A stretch of DNA of 50,738 nt from Byssothecium circinans (lineage: Eukaryota > Ascomycota > Dothideomycetes > Pleosporales > Massarinaceae): contig ML977008.1 in NCBI GenBank assembly GCA_010015675.1, positions 470,878-521,615 of the forward strand, given 5' to 3'. The position numbers and the translations under genes were made by a program. Shown here piece after piece: positions 1 through 10,294 of this stretch (its first letter is position 1; the number at the start of each line of letters is the position of its first letter). Below the pieces are notes generated by a model. That model worked only from the letters and a program-made list of their open reading frames with translations, was not told the DNA's origin and made no database searches.

Positions 1-2
1 CA

Positions 3-131
3 CCTCCTCCAGATGTTATTGAAGAGCCAGAGGTTCTTGATGTGGACGTAGCATCTATTGTAGATAAGGTGTCCGCATCCGGCCGTGCTACACGCACCCG
101 CAAAATACAGCTCCCCACCCGTTATCAATGA
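3..131 (+). CDS. C-terminal tail of an unidentified protein, possibly from a transposable element
   Basis: One frame is open from the left edge of the window to a TGA at 129-131, giving 42 residues. It has an acidic stretch (EEPEVLDVDVAS) followed by a basic end (RATRTRKIQLPTRYQ). No domain can be identified from this piece. An acidic patch followed by a short basic tail is common at the ends of transposon proteins, and the adjoining gene is truncated here, so a mobile-element origin is an inference. The rest of the gene lies outside the window. Confidence 0.3.
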   Translation, partial: PPPDVIEEPEVLDVDVASIVDKVSASGRATRTRKIQLPTRYQ

Positions 132-319
132 TAATTTGTCGTTGCCAATTTGTTTATACGGTGTCTTTGAGTGCTACAACAAAAAATCTGGTGATTTTAC
201 TGTCTGTATACAGCTATACAGCTTCTTTTGTTGTTGGTGTTCGGCGTCCGAAAGTGATCGCCAGGTGGGGGCGATCGCCAGGCGGTGAGTCACGGTATGC
301 CAAGGGGGAATTCGAAATA
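132..319. other. Non-coding junction between the transposon-like tail and the truncated amidase-type gene
   Basis: No credible gene is seen. A direct repeat of GGCGATCGCCAGG type occurs around 255-283 (gatcgccaggtgggggcgatcgccagg). The amidase-like reading on the minus strand loses its family resemblance at about 320, so a rearrangement breakpoint probably lies between about 280 and 320. Confidence 0.3.
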
Positions 320-707
320 TTACACGGTCGTGTGCTGCAATGGCGCTGAGTCGCGTGAGCATTGCACGATGGGAGACAGGAGTACCGGCATGAGCCGCTT
401 ACATACCGGGAAATGTAATCAGTGCAGAGGTCAGTTGCAGTGACGGCGCCGGATGAGATGGCTCCCAGAATGCCATCGACGCTGTCTATGCTTGGAGTTG
501 TGTCGTCGCCGTTCGACGTGGCGTTACCTCTTTCGTGAAGAGTCTGGCGGTGTGTCAGTACACACGTAGATCTCCCCCAAGAGACACAACGACAACACGG
601 ACCTTGGATGAAGCCTCATGGAGCTCGGTGAATCTGCGGATTGCATCATCGCGGTTGTGGCGCTTTTTGTTGGTTGTCTGTAGCCACTGCGGCTCGGAGA
701 CAGTCAT
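320..707 (-). pseudogene. Amidase-family 5' fragment, truncated
   Basis: From ATG at 707 the minus strand gives three spliced pieces: 707-603, 543-407 and 345 to about 320. The first intron (602-544) starts GTCCGT and has a TACTGAC branch site and a CAG end. The second (406-346) starts GTATGT and ends CAG. Both keep phase. Exon 2 reads IDSVDGILGAISSGAVTATD, then LCTDYISR, and exon 3 adds AIAAHDR. This pattern (first helix, 'SG.VTA.DL...YI.RA.AH') is the N-terminus of amidase-signature enzymes. The catalytic Ser-Ser-Lys region is absent because sequence similarity ends at about 320, next to the transposon-like tail. Identification rests on about 50 residues, so it is tentative; truncation is clear if it is right. 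Confidence 0.42.
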
Positions 708-1120
708 GGCGATGAGGAGGGGAGAGCGAGAAGATGTGTATCACAGTCCCAGTCACGCAGTGTCTACCACAAAACGATGGCACCCATCAATAACAGCTCC
801 GATCATGTCAGCCTTATTCCTCCCCAGGAACCGACTGGTCGGGGACTGCAATTGATGAAAGGTGGGGGCAGCGCTCGGGCCATGCAAGCTTTCCAGCGCA
901 TCTTCCATCAGACGAACAGTTCGGCTTTTCTGCAAATTTTCATCGCGGTCACGTCGGGAGATGCCAGAGACAGCCTGCACGTTGCACAATTACGTCTCTG
1001 GGCGTGTTGAAAATGGGAAAAAGATCGAACGGTGGTTGTCCATCACGACCTGCCCACCTCCACCCCCATTTTCCACCCTAGACAGCTCACCCATCTGGGA
1101 GAAGAGTACAGGCCCTGACT
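708..1120. other. Intergenic, divergent upstream region of the amidase-type fragment and the monooxygenase
   Basis: No gene is supported. Short open frames on both strands (for example 753-989 on the minus strand) show no family resemblance. A pyrimidine-rich stretch at 1051-1080 precedes the monooxygenase start. Confidence 0.4.
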
Positions 1121-3172
1121 ATGGCACCGTCGTTATGGTCCATCATGAAGCGCTCCACATCCGACAGCCCGACGAACGAGCACAAGACCGTCAAGATGGC
1201 GCCTGGACTCACTTCGTCTGACAGTAGCAGCGTTGATAATAGCTCGATATCAACATTTGGCGCCGTGTCGGCAGACAGCGGGTACTCCAGCTTCCTCAGC
1301 GATGTGCTTGTAGTCGGCGCCGGTCCTTCCGGGCTGATGCTTGCGTGAGTAACTGATTCACATAGGCAATGAGTGAGGAAGGGGGCTGATTAGAGAAGAG
1401 ACAATCTCGTGCGGTTTGGCATCAAGACCAAGATTATCGACAACCGTCCCGACCGCACATCGACCGGCCGCGCCGATGGCATCCAACCCAAAACGATCGA
1501 GACGCTGCGCCAGATGCGCCTGGCCGAGCCGCTCCTCCGCAAGGCTGTGCGTGTCTACGACATCGCCTTCTGGAAGTCGACCGTCGAAAAGCCGCTGCAT
1601 CGTACCGGCCGCGAGGTTCACTACCCACCCGTCGTCGACCTGCTCGACCCCTATATCCTACTTACCCACCAGGGAATGGTGGAGAGCCTGTTCGAGACCG
1701 ACTTGGAGGAGCGAGGGTTGGAAGTCACCCGCAACACGACCTTTGAGGAGTTGGAATACACACCGCAGAACATCCGTCCGCTGACGGTCCGCTGTAAGCA
1801 GGACGCCAACAGGACGAGGAAGTCGTTTGGCGCAAAATATGTTGTGGGCTGCGACGGCGCTCACTCGCGCGTGCGAAAGTGCATACCCAAAGCGACCCCC
1901 GTGGGCGCTTCGTCCGACGCCGTCTGGGGAGTACTGGACGGTGTGCTCGATACAAACTTCCCCGACATCTGGTCAAAAGTTATCATACACTCGGACAAGC
2001 TTGGTTCAATACTCATGATCCCTCGCGAGCGGAACCTGACCCGCCTATACATCGAGTTGAAATCCAACACCGCAGAGACTACTTTAAAGGAGCAGCAAAC
2101 ACAAGAGTTCGTGCAGAAGCGGGCACGGGAGATTATGCACCCATACAAGCTCGAGTGGAAGACAGTGGAGTGGTTCGGCCGCTACCAGGTCGGCCAGAGA
2201 GTAGCAGCCACATTCACCGACCCCGAGCGATGCGTCTTTATCGCAGGAGACGCAAGTCACACGCACTCACCCAAGGCGGCTCAGGGCATGAACACCTCAA
2301 TGCACGATTCATGGAATCTAGCCTGGAAGCTGAATTTCACCGTCCGAGAGCTCGCGAAGCCCATCCTTATGGAGACATACGAGCACGAGCGCAAGAAGAT
2401 CGCCCAAGACCTCATCGACTTCGACTACGAGCACGCCAACGCGTTCGCCGCCGGCGACCCAGAAGCCCTCGCGGCAAACTTCACTAAGAACATCGCCTTC
2501 ATCTCAGGCTACGGCGTCAGCTACGGCGCCAACGTGCTCAACGTATCTTCTAAGGGCCACAACCGCGGCTCCCTTACCCCTGGTTTCCTCCTCCCCCCGG
2601 CCAAAGTAACCCGCTATATCGATGCGAATCCAGTCGACATCCAGACCGACATTCCCGCTCTCGGCCAGTTCCGCATCTACTTCTTCACCAAGAACGTGCT
2701 CGCCTCGCTCCCGTTTTTGGAGACTGTCTCCAACGCCCATCTCTCTACCAGCTCATATGTCGGCCGCATCACCCAAGCCGCCAATGCCTCGTACACCGTC
2801 CAACCACCCCTCGCCGCGCCACACGACGAGTTCGTCTGCCCCGAGCGCTACACGCCCGTCAGCGGCGTCTTCACGTACGCCCTGGTGACGAGCGAACGCG
2901 GCAACGTCGAGATCGACCATCTACCCCATATCCTGCGCGAATCGGCCTTTACGTTCTATCTCGACAATATCCCGCACATGGATACGAGGAGACAGTCTTG
3001 TATGGATAAGTGGCTTGGTGGCTTGGATGACCGAGAAGTCGTTGTGGTGAATGTGAGACCGGATGGGTATGTGGGGACGGTGAGGAGGTGGGCGGATGGA
3101 AGTAAGGATAGTGGGATGAGTGCGGTGAATTGGCTGGATCAGTATTATAGCCAGTTTTTGAAGGATTCGTAG
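1121..3172 (+). CDS. FAD-dependent aromatic hydroxylase, phenol 2-monooxygenase-like
   Basis: Exons are 1121-1344 and 1399-3172, separated by a 54-nt phase-2 intron (GTGAGT..AG), giving 665 aa. The spliced protein has the Rossmann FAD motif VGAGPSGLMLA near residue 66, followed by the RADGIQPKTIE block typical of phenol hydroxylases. It then has the 'DG' motif CDGAHSR near 225 and the second FAD motif FIAGDASHTHSP near 353. The last ~200 residues match the thioredoxin-like dimerisation domain of the family. Full family length is 600-665 aa, so the gene looks intact. Known members hydroxylate phenols to catechols using NADPH and O2; the substrate here cannot be read from sequence. In-frame ATGs at 1145 and 1196 could also serve as starts. 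A second flavin hydroxylase lies 2.8 kb downstream. Confidence 0.88.
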
Positions 3173-3740
3173 AGTTGTAACTTGTTGGGTTGGAATGGGG
3201 TTGGGGTTGGGGTTGGGGTTGGGGTTGGCATGGTATGGTATGGAAGGTGGGGATAGAGGGTTGCATATCGAGGCGTTGATGGGGCTTTGGAGATGTAATT
3301 TGCATAATCGGTCCTTACGGTCTTCGCACTGAATCTTTAGATCGATTACAAAAGTCCATCATCACTCTAGGATAACAATAATAAAAAAGATTGAAAGTCT
3401 GTCAATAGGTAGAGCAGAGAAACGTGATTGGATGGGCCAAGATTAGTTACCCCCACCTTACACCCCTCCCTTCACCTCAGAAGGAAGCTAGAAGCTAAGA
3501 GAGGGGTAGCAGATAGTGTCACGCAGGTAGCTGGTACCTATGGAAAGCTCGTAGCTCGTATAACATCTCCCCCTCCAACCCCGTTCTCCAACCCATACCA
3601 AATCCCACCTCTTTCCTCCCTTTCACCTCCCTGCAGCAAACCCTCCACCAACCGCCCAATCCAAACCTAAAACCTCCGAAAAGTGAAACACAGAGCAGGA
3701 GCAAGCGAAGGCGAAAGCGAAACGGGAAACAGGAGAGATA
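3173..3740. other. Intergenic between the monooxygenase and the deacetylase
   Basis: It holds the GGGGTT repeat and then AT-rich sequence. A C-rich stretch (about 3565-3670) leads to the purine-rich leader just upstream of the deacetylase ATG. No gene is supported. Confidence 0.4.
3197..3228 (+). repeat. GGGGTT x5 tandem repeat
   Basis: Five copies of GGGGTT plus GG lie 24 nt after the monooxygenase stop, in the likely 3' UTR. Consecutive G4 runs could fold as a G-quadruplex in DNA or RNA. The fungal telomere repeat is normally TTAGGG, so this is not a telomere tract. Confidence 0.85.
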
Positions 3741-5149
3741 ATGGGAAAGAAACGCGTCCTCGTAAGCTACGGCGTCGACATCGATGCTGTAGCGGGATGG
3801 TTGGGATCGTATGGCGGCGAGGATAGTACGAGTGATATCAGTCGGGGTGCGTCTGGATATTCAATTCATGTTTCCATCTGCTTGAGGAGGAATGAGTAGA
3901 GTAGACTCGTGGACATTTAGAATTAGAACTGGTGAATTGATATCTATCTAACTGACCAATATATAGGGCTCTGGGCAGGTACCATAGGGACGCAACGACT
4001 CCTCAAGCTATTCGATAAATATGGGATTAAAGCTACGTGGTTCATACCGTGAGTCGTTCCCCAATAGTCGCGGATCTAAGATCGCGTCCACGCTCAAGCG
4101 CAAGATCAGGGTAGGAGAAGAGTGACCCTGATGGATAGAAGAAGTGAAGAAGCACTACTGATGCTGATGCTGATGCTGATGCAAAAACAAGCGGACACTC
4201 CCTCGAAACCTTCCCCGAAGACTGCGCCGCTGTGCGCGACGCAGGCCACGAAATCGGACTGCACGGCTACTCGCACGAGAACCCCGTGGACATGACGTTT
4301 GAGCAGCAGCGCGATGTGCTGGACAAGACGTATAAGCTGTTGACTAAGTTTTGCGGGAAGCCGCCGAGGGGAAGTGTAGCGTACGTTCTTCAACTTTTAC
4401 AGCCAACAAACCCCCGTCCCGAATCGCATTACATGGGCGTCGCTGATGATGTATGTCTAAGACCATGGTGGGAAACCTCCGCAGAAGGCTGCGACCTCCT
4501 CCTCAGCTACGGCATCGAATACGACCACAGCATGTCTCACGAAGACCACCGCTGCTACTACCTGCGCACCGGCGACCAGTGGACGAAAATCGACTACACG
4601 AAACCGGCCTCCACATGGATGAAGCCGCTCATCAAGGGCGAAGTCACGGGCTTGGTGGAGATACCGGGGAGTTGGTACATTGACGATTTGCCGCCGATGA
4701 TGTTCATGAAGAAGAGCGCGAATTCGCATGGTTGGGTCAATCCGAGGGATGTTGAGGCTATTTGGATGGATCATTTTGATTACTTTTATAGGGAGTATGA
4801 TGAGTTTGTTTTTCCGATGACGGTGCATCCGGATGTTAGTGGGAGACCGCATGTGTTGCTTATGCATGAGAGGTGAGTCTCGTATACCTGCCCTGCCCTA
4901 CCCTTAGGGAGATCAGGCCTGCGGGCTGGAGAAGTTGATGGGATTTGGAATGTAGCGGCTGACAGGATTCTTTGTAGGATTATCGAACACATCAATAAGC
5001 ATGAAGGCGTCGAGTGGGTTACCATGGAGCAGATGGCGGACGATTTTAAGAAGAGGAATAAGGTTCCTGAGGGGGCGAAGATGCCGGCGCCGCCGGGTGA
5101 GATTTTGAAGATGCAGAAGGAGGGGACGGCGTATAACCCTGGGTTCTAG
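3741..5149 (+). CDS. Polysaccharide deacetylase (carbohydrate esterase 4; HpPgdA/PuuE-like)
   Basis: Five exons: 3741-3846, 3967-4048, 4192-4380, 4462-4872 and 4978-5149, for 319 aa. The N-terminus [20 protein letters not shown] carries the metal-binding Asp of this CE4 subgroup. [13 protein letters not shown] (about residue 80-92) supplies the two metal His. [21 protein letters not shown] and the C-terminal GVEWVT block complete the fold. This subgroup includes Helicobacter PgdA-like deacetylases and allantoinase PuuE-like or imide hydrolases, so substrates range from N-acetyl groups to cyclic amides; the substrate here is unknown. There is no signal peptide, so it is probably cytosolic and not a cell-wall chitin deacetylase. 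Intron 3 (4381-4461) is 81 nt and free of stops in frame, so an intron-retained isoform would still be translated. Confidence 0.88.
4159..4182 (+). repeat. TGATGC x4 microsatellite inside a deacetylase intron
   Basis: Four perfect hexamers sit just before the acceptor of intron 2 of the deacetylase, between the likely branch region and the 3' splice site. Length variation here could alter splicing, but nothing shows that it does. Confidence 0.85.
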
Positions 5150-5986
5150 ATGGTGAGCTAGTTGTTCTTCTCACAGGCGGCTTTGGGCTATGATAGCTTC
5201 CAAATGACAATTTATGTGTGGAAATTCTGTGTGGTGGATTACTCGGAATAGAACGCGGAAGTTAAAGTTTAAGAAAAGACACAGCCTGTTTTTTATGTTT
5301 ATGCAAAATACGAAAGTAATGATGCAAGTCATACTTTACAAGGAATCAAACTTACGTATAATCAACTTCATGTCTTAGCTACTCAGTACGGTTCACCTTG
5401 AACGCATACTCTCTCTCCACATGAACATTTCCGATCCAGCTCCTATCATTCCGAAGCCAACGGAACTCTTTCCGTCCCATCCCCGCTCTATCCCAGCTTA
5501 CCCCGCCCCCACTTTTCACCAAAGGCAACCGGGGTCGCGTCCGGGTGAACCATCAAGCGTGACCTCCACTCCTCACACCATCATCCAATCGCAAACTGCC
5601 AACTCCCAACTCCTCCATTTCCCTCAATGGGTGTAACGTGCAGCAAACATGCATGACCTGGGTGATCTGCTGGCCAGTGCCAGATAAGCATGCATCAGAT
5701 GGCTAAAGGTACGACAGTAGAGGTCACGGTAATACGTGACATGAAAGGCAGCAACTGGACTCTGCCGATGGGTGTGGTCACTGGTGGCATCCTTAGGGTT
5801 TGAGCTCATGGGTAAGCTTTACCTTGGACTGCTCTTTCAACTCCTTCAAACTTTCGAGTTCTTGAAAGAGGAATGGTGCTTCTCTTCCCTCCACCTTGTA
5901 TGGCATCAAGTTTGTTGTAGTGTAACTGTTCGTCTCGTCTCGTCTTGTCTCGTCTGTCTGGAGGTGTTGCTCGCATTTGTGACATC
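5150..5986. other. Intergenic upstream of the second monooxygenase
   Basis: No gene is supported. The segment includes a 3' UTR-like AT-rich part, C-rich stretches around 5440-5530, and a TCGTCTCGTCTTGTCTCGTCTGTCTGG run at about 5932-5962 shortly before the next start. The run is a short imperfect CGTCT repeat. Confidence 0.4.
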
Positions 5987-7555
5987 ATGGTCCGCCCAAA
6001 ACCCAATGTCATCCAGCAACAACACCGCGATCCCTCCTGTAAACTCGATGTACGTTTGCCTACTAACCTTCCACTCTTTCCCCTCCTCTAACGTCCCCAG
6101 GTCCTCATAGTAGGCGCTGGCCTCGGCGGTCTCGGAGCTGTCATATCCATCCTCCTCCACGGCCACTCCGTCACCATCCTCGAAGCCACGTCCGAAATCG
6201 CCGAAGTAGGCGCCGGCATCCAGTGTCTCCCCAACTCGTCCCGCGTCCTCATATCCTGGGGTCTGGAAAAGGCGCTCTCGGAACATGCAACTCAGCCTAG
6301 ACAATGCAACTATCTGGGCTGGAAGGGGAACCCACTCGCACATATGGATTTCCATGAATATTCCGCGGCGCTGGGGACGCCGTTTTGGGATTTCCATCGC
6401 GCGAGTTTGCATTTGTGTTTGCTGGAGCGGGCGAAGGGGCTTGGGGCGAGGGTGGAGACGGGGATGCGGGTTTTGGATGTTGAGTTCGAGGGTCTTGAAG
6501 AAGGACGGACTGTGGCTGTTGCGGTGATGGAGAATGGGGAGCGGAGGAAGGGGGATTTGATCGTTGGTGCTGATGGGATTAATAGTCGGTGTCGGGAGAT
6601 TTTGCTGGGGAGACCGGATCCGCCACTGTTGACGGGCGATTTGGCGTATAGGTTGTTGTTGAAGACGGAAGATATGATGAAGGATCCTGAGTTGAGGGAT
6701 TTTATTGAGGATCCGCAGGTTAATTATTGGATGGGTCCTGATGCTCATGCTGGTGAGTACGCCGCGGTGTTTCTTTGCACTGAGGAGAAGAGATGTCTAA
6801 CTCATTTCGCTGTGATAGTGAATTATGTGTTGCGCGGCGGTAAGTTGTTTAACATGGTCTTATTAGTCCCCGACGACATGCCCGCCGGCGCAAACACACT
6901 AGCCGGCAACGTGGATGAAATGCGCGCTTTGTACAAAGATTGGGATCCGCGAATCCCCAGGTTGCTTTCACTGTGCGAATCAGTGTATAAATGGCGTCTT
7001 TGCATTCGTCCGAACCTCAACCCGACGTGGAGTCATGAGAGCGGCGCATTCACCATGTTGGGAGATGCAGCGCATGCTACACTCCCGTATCTAGCGAGCG
7101 GTGCGGGAATGAGTCTGGAAGATGGACATGTGCTTGGCCTCTGTTTGGGTCGATTACAGGGGAAGAGTGACGCACAGAAGCAAAAAGCGCTGAAGGTATA
7201 TGAACGCTGCCGTCGCCAACGAACTGAACGTGTCGTCGCTCGGGGTAATCTTCAGCAACACCTATACCACGTACATGATGGAGTGGAGCAGGAAGAAAGG
7301 GATCGGTTGTTGCGGAACTTCTCGATCTTCAATGGCAGAGGGCCGGCAGCGAAGGAAGAGCTGGAGAAGCAGGGTTTGAAGGAGGGAAGTGATCCATTCC
7401 CCTGGCGGTGGGAGGGCTGTGGGAAGTGGTTACTTACGTATGTTTGCGAGGACGATGTTGAGAAGAGATGGGAAGAGATTGACAAGGAGGGTTTGAAGGA
7501 GGTGCTAGGAACCGTGAAGAGAAGGTTGGATGGCCAGGTCAGAGCGGTGTTGTAG
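5987..7555 (+). CDS. FAD-dependent monooxygenase, salicylate hydroxylase-like
   Basis: Exons are 5987-6049, 6101-6752 and 6819-7555, for 483 aa. The ATG at 5987 is chosen because it joins in phase 0 through the GTACGT donor and TACTAAC branch site to VLIVGAGLGG, the FAD-binding Rossmann motif. The nearer ATG at 6006 would put the join out of frame unless a different donor were used. Further motifs are VGADGINSRCRE (DG motif), WMGPDAH and MLGDAAHATLPYLASGAG (second FAD motif). This is the group A flavoprotein monooxygenase layout of salicylate and 6-hydroxynicotinate hydroxylases. Family members hydroxylate, sometimes decarboxylating, an aromatic acid with NAD(P)H; the substrate here is unknown. 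Intron 2 (66 nt) is stop-free and a multiple of three. Confidence 0.87.
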
Positions 7556-7972
7556 GACGGCATAACTTGGCAATAACAAACTTGTGACCACACTACATGT
7601 AGTCCTTCAGCTCTGATAAAGGAAGCTGGGAATTTGCAACCGATTATGTGTTTCGACATGAAAGGCTTTGAAGTATACAATTCTCCCCTTCCAAGGTGCA
7701 AACTTAGTCACGTGCCTAGCGGTGCATGTGATCGCTGATTGGTTGAGGCGGCTAGTGCAGGGTATCATCCCACCTTCCTCACCTTCAGCCTTCCTCGCAC
7801 CTGGGCACCCTCAACACTCTCTCACTCAACATGATGTATTCATGCCTTTTCCGTCATCTTAATCATTGATCAAAAGACCTCGATGACATGTGCTATTTCG
7901 TCCCCAACATTCTATGCCGCAGTACCTTACCAGTAACATACTTGCTTGGAACGACCACTAGGCAACAGCAGC
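7556..7972. other. Intergenic upstream of the HET gene
   Basis: No gene is supported. It contains a GTCACGTGCC site at 7708 and AT-rich sequence around 7855-7875. Confidence 0.4.
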
Positions 7973-9727
7973 ATGCGCCTCTTGAACACCCAAACCCTGG
8001 AGTTTGAGATCTTCTACGATGAATCGACACCTCAATATCTCATCCTCTCGCATACATGGGGAAATGAGGAGGTTACATATCAGGACATGCGCTATCTCCA
8101 GAGACTGAAGTCACTTCCAGAGACCCTACGCAATGACCCCGTTGCGCTTTTTTCGCTCAACGCAGCAACTGGTTCAACTCGAGACTCTGAAACTGCCATC
8201 GCCGAGCTATCCGGGTATCGAAAGATCCTCGGAACCGCCAACATTGCAAAGAAGGAAGGCTTTGATTACTTTTGGATCGACACATGTTGCATCGACAAAT
8301 CTTTCAGCACCGAACTCCAGGAAGCTATCAATTCCATGTACCAATGGTACCAGAAAGCAGCTCTTTGTGTCGTCCTTCTAGAGGACGTAGATTACGACGA
8401 GATCGTTAGCGACGGTGGTAATTTTAAAGAGCTACTTCAACGCACGAGATGGGTCAAAAGAGGATGGACCCTTCAAGAATTGATCGCATCACGGTCGCTC
8501 AGCTTCTTCGATAAGGAGTGGAGATTTATCGATGCCAAAGTTGGTCGACTCTCACAGATACGTGAGGTCACTGGCATCCCAGAAAGCGTACTCGACTCGG
8601 GGGATCTGAGTCGGTCATCGGTCGCACAGAAGATGTCTTGGGCAGCACATAGATCGACGACTCGAATCGAAGACCGAGCCTACAGCTTGCTTGGAATTTT
8701 TGACGTGCATATTCCCATGCTGTATGGAGAAGGCAGCAATGCCTTCATCCGACTGCAAGAAGAGATTTTGAGAATCCATCCCGATGACTCTATATTCACT
8801 TGGATAGACCCAGACGCAACTCTTTCTACGTGTTGTGGTCTTCTCGCAAGGTCGCCCGATTCTTTTGCAGCGTGCGGAAATGTGCGTTCAGACCAGCCAG
8901 CCTATGTCAATACCACGAACCTGGGAATCCGACTAGATATCGAAATGAACCCTCTCGCGTGCGGGCCCGATGTTTTCGAGGGGAGATGGAAGAATGAGCA
9001 ATTGTTTGTCGGAAAGTTACGATCTGGGCCTCTCGGCGGCTGTTGCACAATAGTATTGCGAAAATTGGAAGATGATAGGTACGGAGCTCATTGCGTCAGA
9101 GTAAAAGACCGTTGCGGACTGCCGATCTTGGATTATTTACGAAAGAAAAAGACCGAGACCATTTACGTCCGTCAAAATCCCAAGTTGCCAAGCAGATTCT
9201 TCAGCAACTACATGCACTGTTTCCAGCTCAGGCGCGGCCCCAGATCTGACTTACGAGCGAAGCTAAACATTACTGATGTTTGGCCGCAAGAACATTGGAG
9301 ATCTGACACCAGACAGCTCCTTATACCGCAAAATGAACCCAGCTTTCTCGGAATCATTCGATTCGTCATAGACGCGTCTACCATCTTGACACCATATCGG
9401 GCTCACTGTCGCTTGATTCTTGGGTACAACAAATCCGAGTCTAATCCATGGTGCAAACTGATACGAGATGACTATGTACCAAAAGGCTATGTGTATGATG
9501 AGCGCTCTTGGAGAGAGGCACTTGGGTTTTCCCAGTGCATGTCGATCACTGTGCTGGCGAACCTATTCCCTTCGATTGAGACCAATACTGAAATCGGCGC
9601 TTCCATTGAAGCGGGTATCTTCGATGACAAGATGGCGCTTTTTGTTTCTATCGATGGACTCACTGCGGAATCCACCACGACGGTTCCTTCGGTTTCTGCA
9701 TCTCATGGATCGGCGTTTCTGAGTTAA
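7973..9727 (+). CDS. HET-domain (heterokaryon incompatibility-type) protein
   Basis: A single uninterrupted exon of 584 aa. It has all the HET signature blocks: MRLLNTQTLEFEIF and YLILSHTWG near the start, then FDYFWIDTCCIDKS with the NSMYQWY helix, then RGWTLQELIASRSLSFFD. Next come AHRSTTRIEDRAYSLLGIFD and MLYGEGSNAFIRLQEEI. A ~40-residue segment (roughly residues 45-85) separates the LSHTWG and FDYFWIDTCC blocks and is longer than in many relatives. Known HET proteins trigger cell death after fusion of unlike strains or act in NOD-like signalling. Most of the hundreds of copies per genome are uncharacterised, and this one has no fused NACHT, ankyrin or WD domain. The remaining ~300 C-terminal residues show no domain I recognise. 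Confidence 0.9.
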   Translation: MRLLNTQTLEFEIFYDESTPQYLILSHTWGNEEVTYQDMRYLQRLKSLPETLRNDPVALFSLNAATGSTRDSETAIAELSGYRKILGTANIAKKEGFDYFWIDTCCIDKSFSTELQEAINSMYQWYQKAALCVVLLEDVDYDEIVSDGGNFKELLQRTRWVKRGWTLQELIASRSLSFFDKEWRFIDAKVGRLSQIREVTGIPESVLDSGDLSRSSVAQKMSWAAHRSTTRIEDRAYSLLGIFDVHIPMLYGEGSNAFIRLQEEILRIHPDDSIFTWIDPDATLSTCCGLLARSPDSFAACGNVRSDQPAYVNTTNLGIRLDIEMNPLACGPDVFEGRWKNEQLFVGKLRSGPLGGCCTIVLRKLEDDRYGAHCVRVKDRCGLPILDYLRKKKTETIYVRQNPKLPSRFFSNYMHCFQLRRGPRSDLRAKLNITDVWPQEHWRSDTRQLLIPQNEPSFLGIIRFVIDASTILTPYRAHCRLILGYNKSESNPWCKLIRDDYVPKGYVYDERSWREALGFSQCMSITVLANLFPSIETNTEIGASIEAGIFDDKMALFVSIDGLTAESTTTVPSVSASHGSAFLS

Positions 9728-9910
9728 CTCACGAACGCCGATCCATGCTACATCTTGGTCGATGACAGGATAAGTTCAACCATGAATTTACGGCTACATA
9801 TGTTACTTGTAGTAGTTCAATCTTAACGCCCAAAATTTCATGAGTAGCGTAGCGGCAGCCAAGAGAGCATTGTTCTTCAGTCTCAGCGGAGAGACCCAAG
9901 CGCATCATGA

Positions 9911-10084
9911 ATCCTCATCCGGAAAAGCACCCTACATGGCCCCACCCCCCCCCCAAGTTTGATCTGGCTAGCGCACCTCAATCTCAATGAAGCCACAGCC
10001 GACGCCCTCCAGCGACAAAACGTCGTTTTCGTCTTCCCAGCTCGTGAACCAAGCTCTTGGAATGTGGTGCTCTCCATTCGGCTA
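9911..10084 (+). pseudogene. Left half of an unrecognised reading frame split by the transposon
   Basis: The frame 9911-10084 is open and its later part looks protein-like (LNLNEATADALQRQ, VVFVFPAREPSSWNVVLSIR). It runs straight into the transposon end at the codon CTA (10082-10084). Across the element the same phase resumes at 13604, so the two halves probably formed one frame before insertion. A 10-C run at 9945-9954 may mark a frameshift upstream. The function is unknown. Confidence 0.35.
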
Positions 10085-10180
10085 TCTATTATATGCAAAA
10101 ATCGGTGATATTCCTTGGCGCCCTCGGTAATTTTTTTCCCTCACCAAAATCGCTAGCGAGAGCGAAATTCCCACAGGATC
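10085..10180 (+). repeat. Left terminal inverted repeat
   Basis: Matches the reverse complement of 13502-13598 for about 96 bp with only a few differences. It includes the palindromic core CGCTAGCG near 10151 and the segment ATTCCTTGGCGCCCTCGG. The differences seen include C/T and G/A changes in a homopolymer and at the inner edge. Confidence 0.9.
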
Positions 10181-10294
10181 CACCACCACGCCTCGAATAT
10201 CGCTTGTAATTGGTCCCTGTAAGTTGAAGCCGTTAGCTAGTATGGAGATACGCGTATACTAACTTTTTTGAGAGTAGCAGCCACCCCAGAGGTC

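Noticed and set aside
1879..2487. A 202-codon plus-strand frame inside the first monooxygenase
   Set aside because: It overlaps the conserved hydroxylase core in another frame and is Arg/His-rich without motif.
3197..3228. Telomeric repeat
   Set aside because: GGGGTT differs from the TTAGGG fungal type, is only five copies and lies inside a gene-dense area.
5906..6748. A 280-codon open frame on the minus strand opposite the second monooxygenase
   Set aside because: It is antisense to exons with clear FAD motifs and its product is biased in Arg/His/Pro/Ile as expected of a shadow frame.
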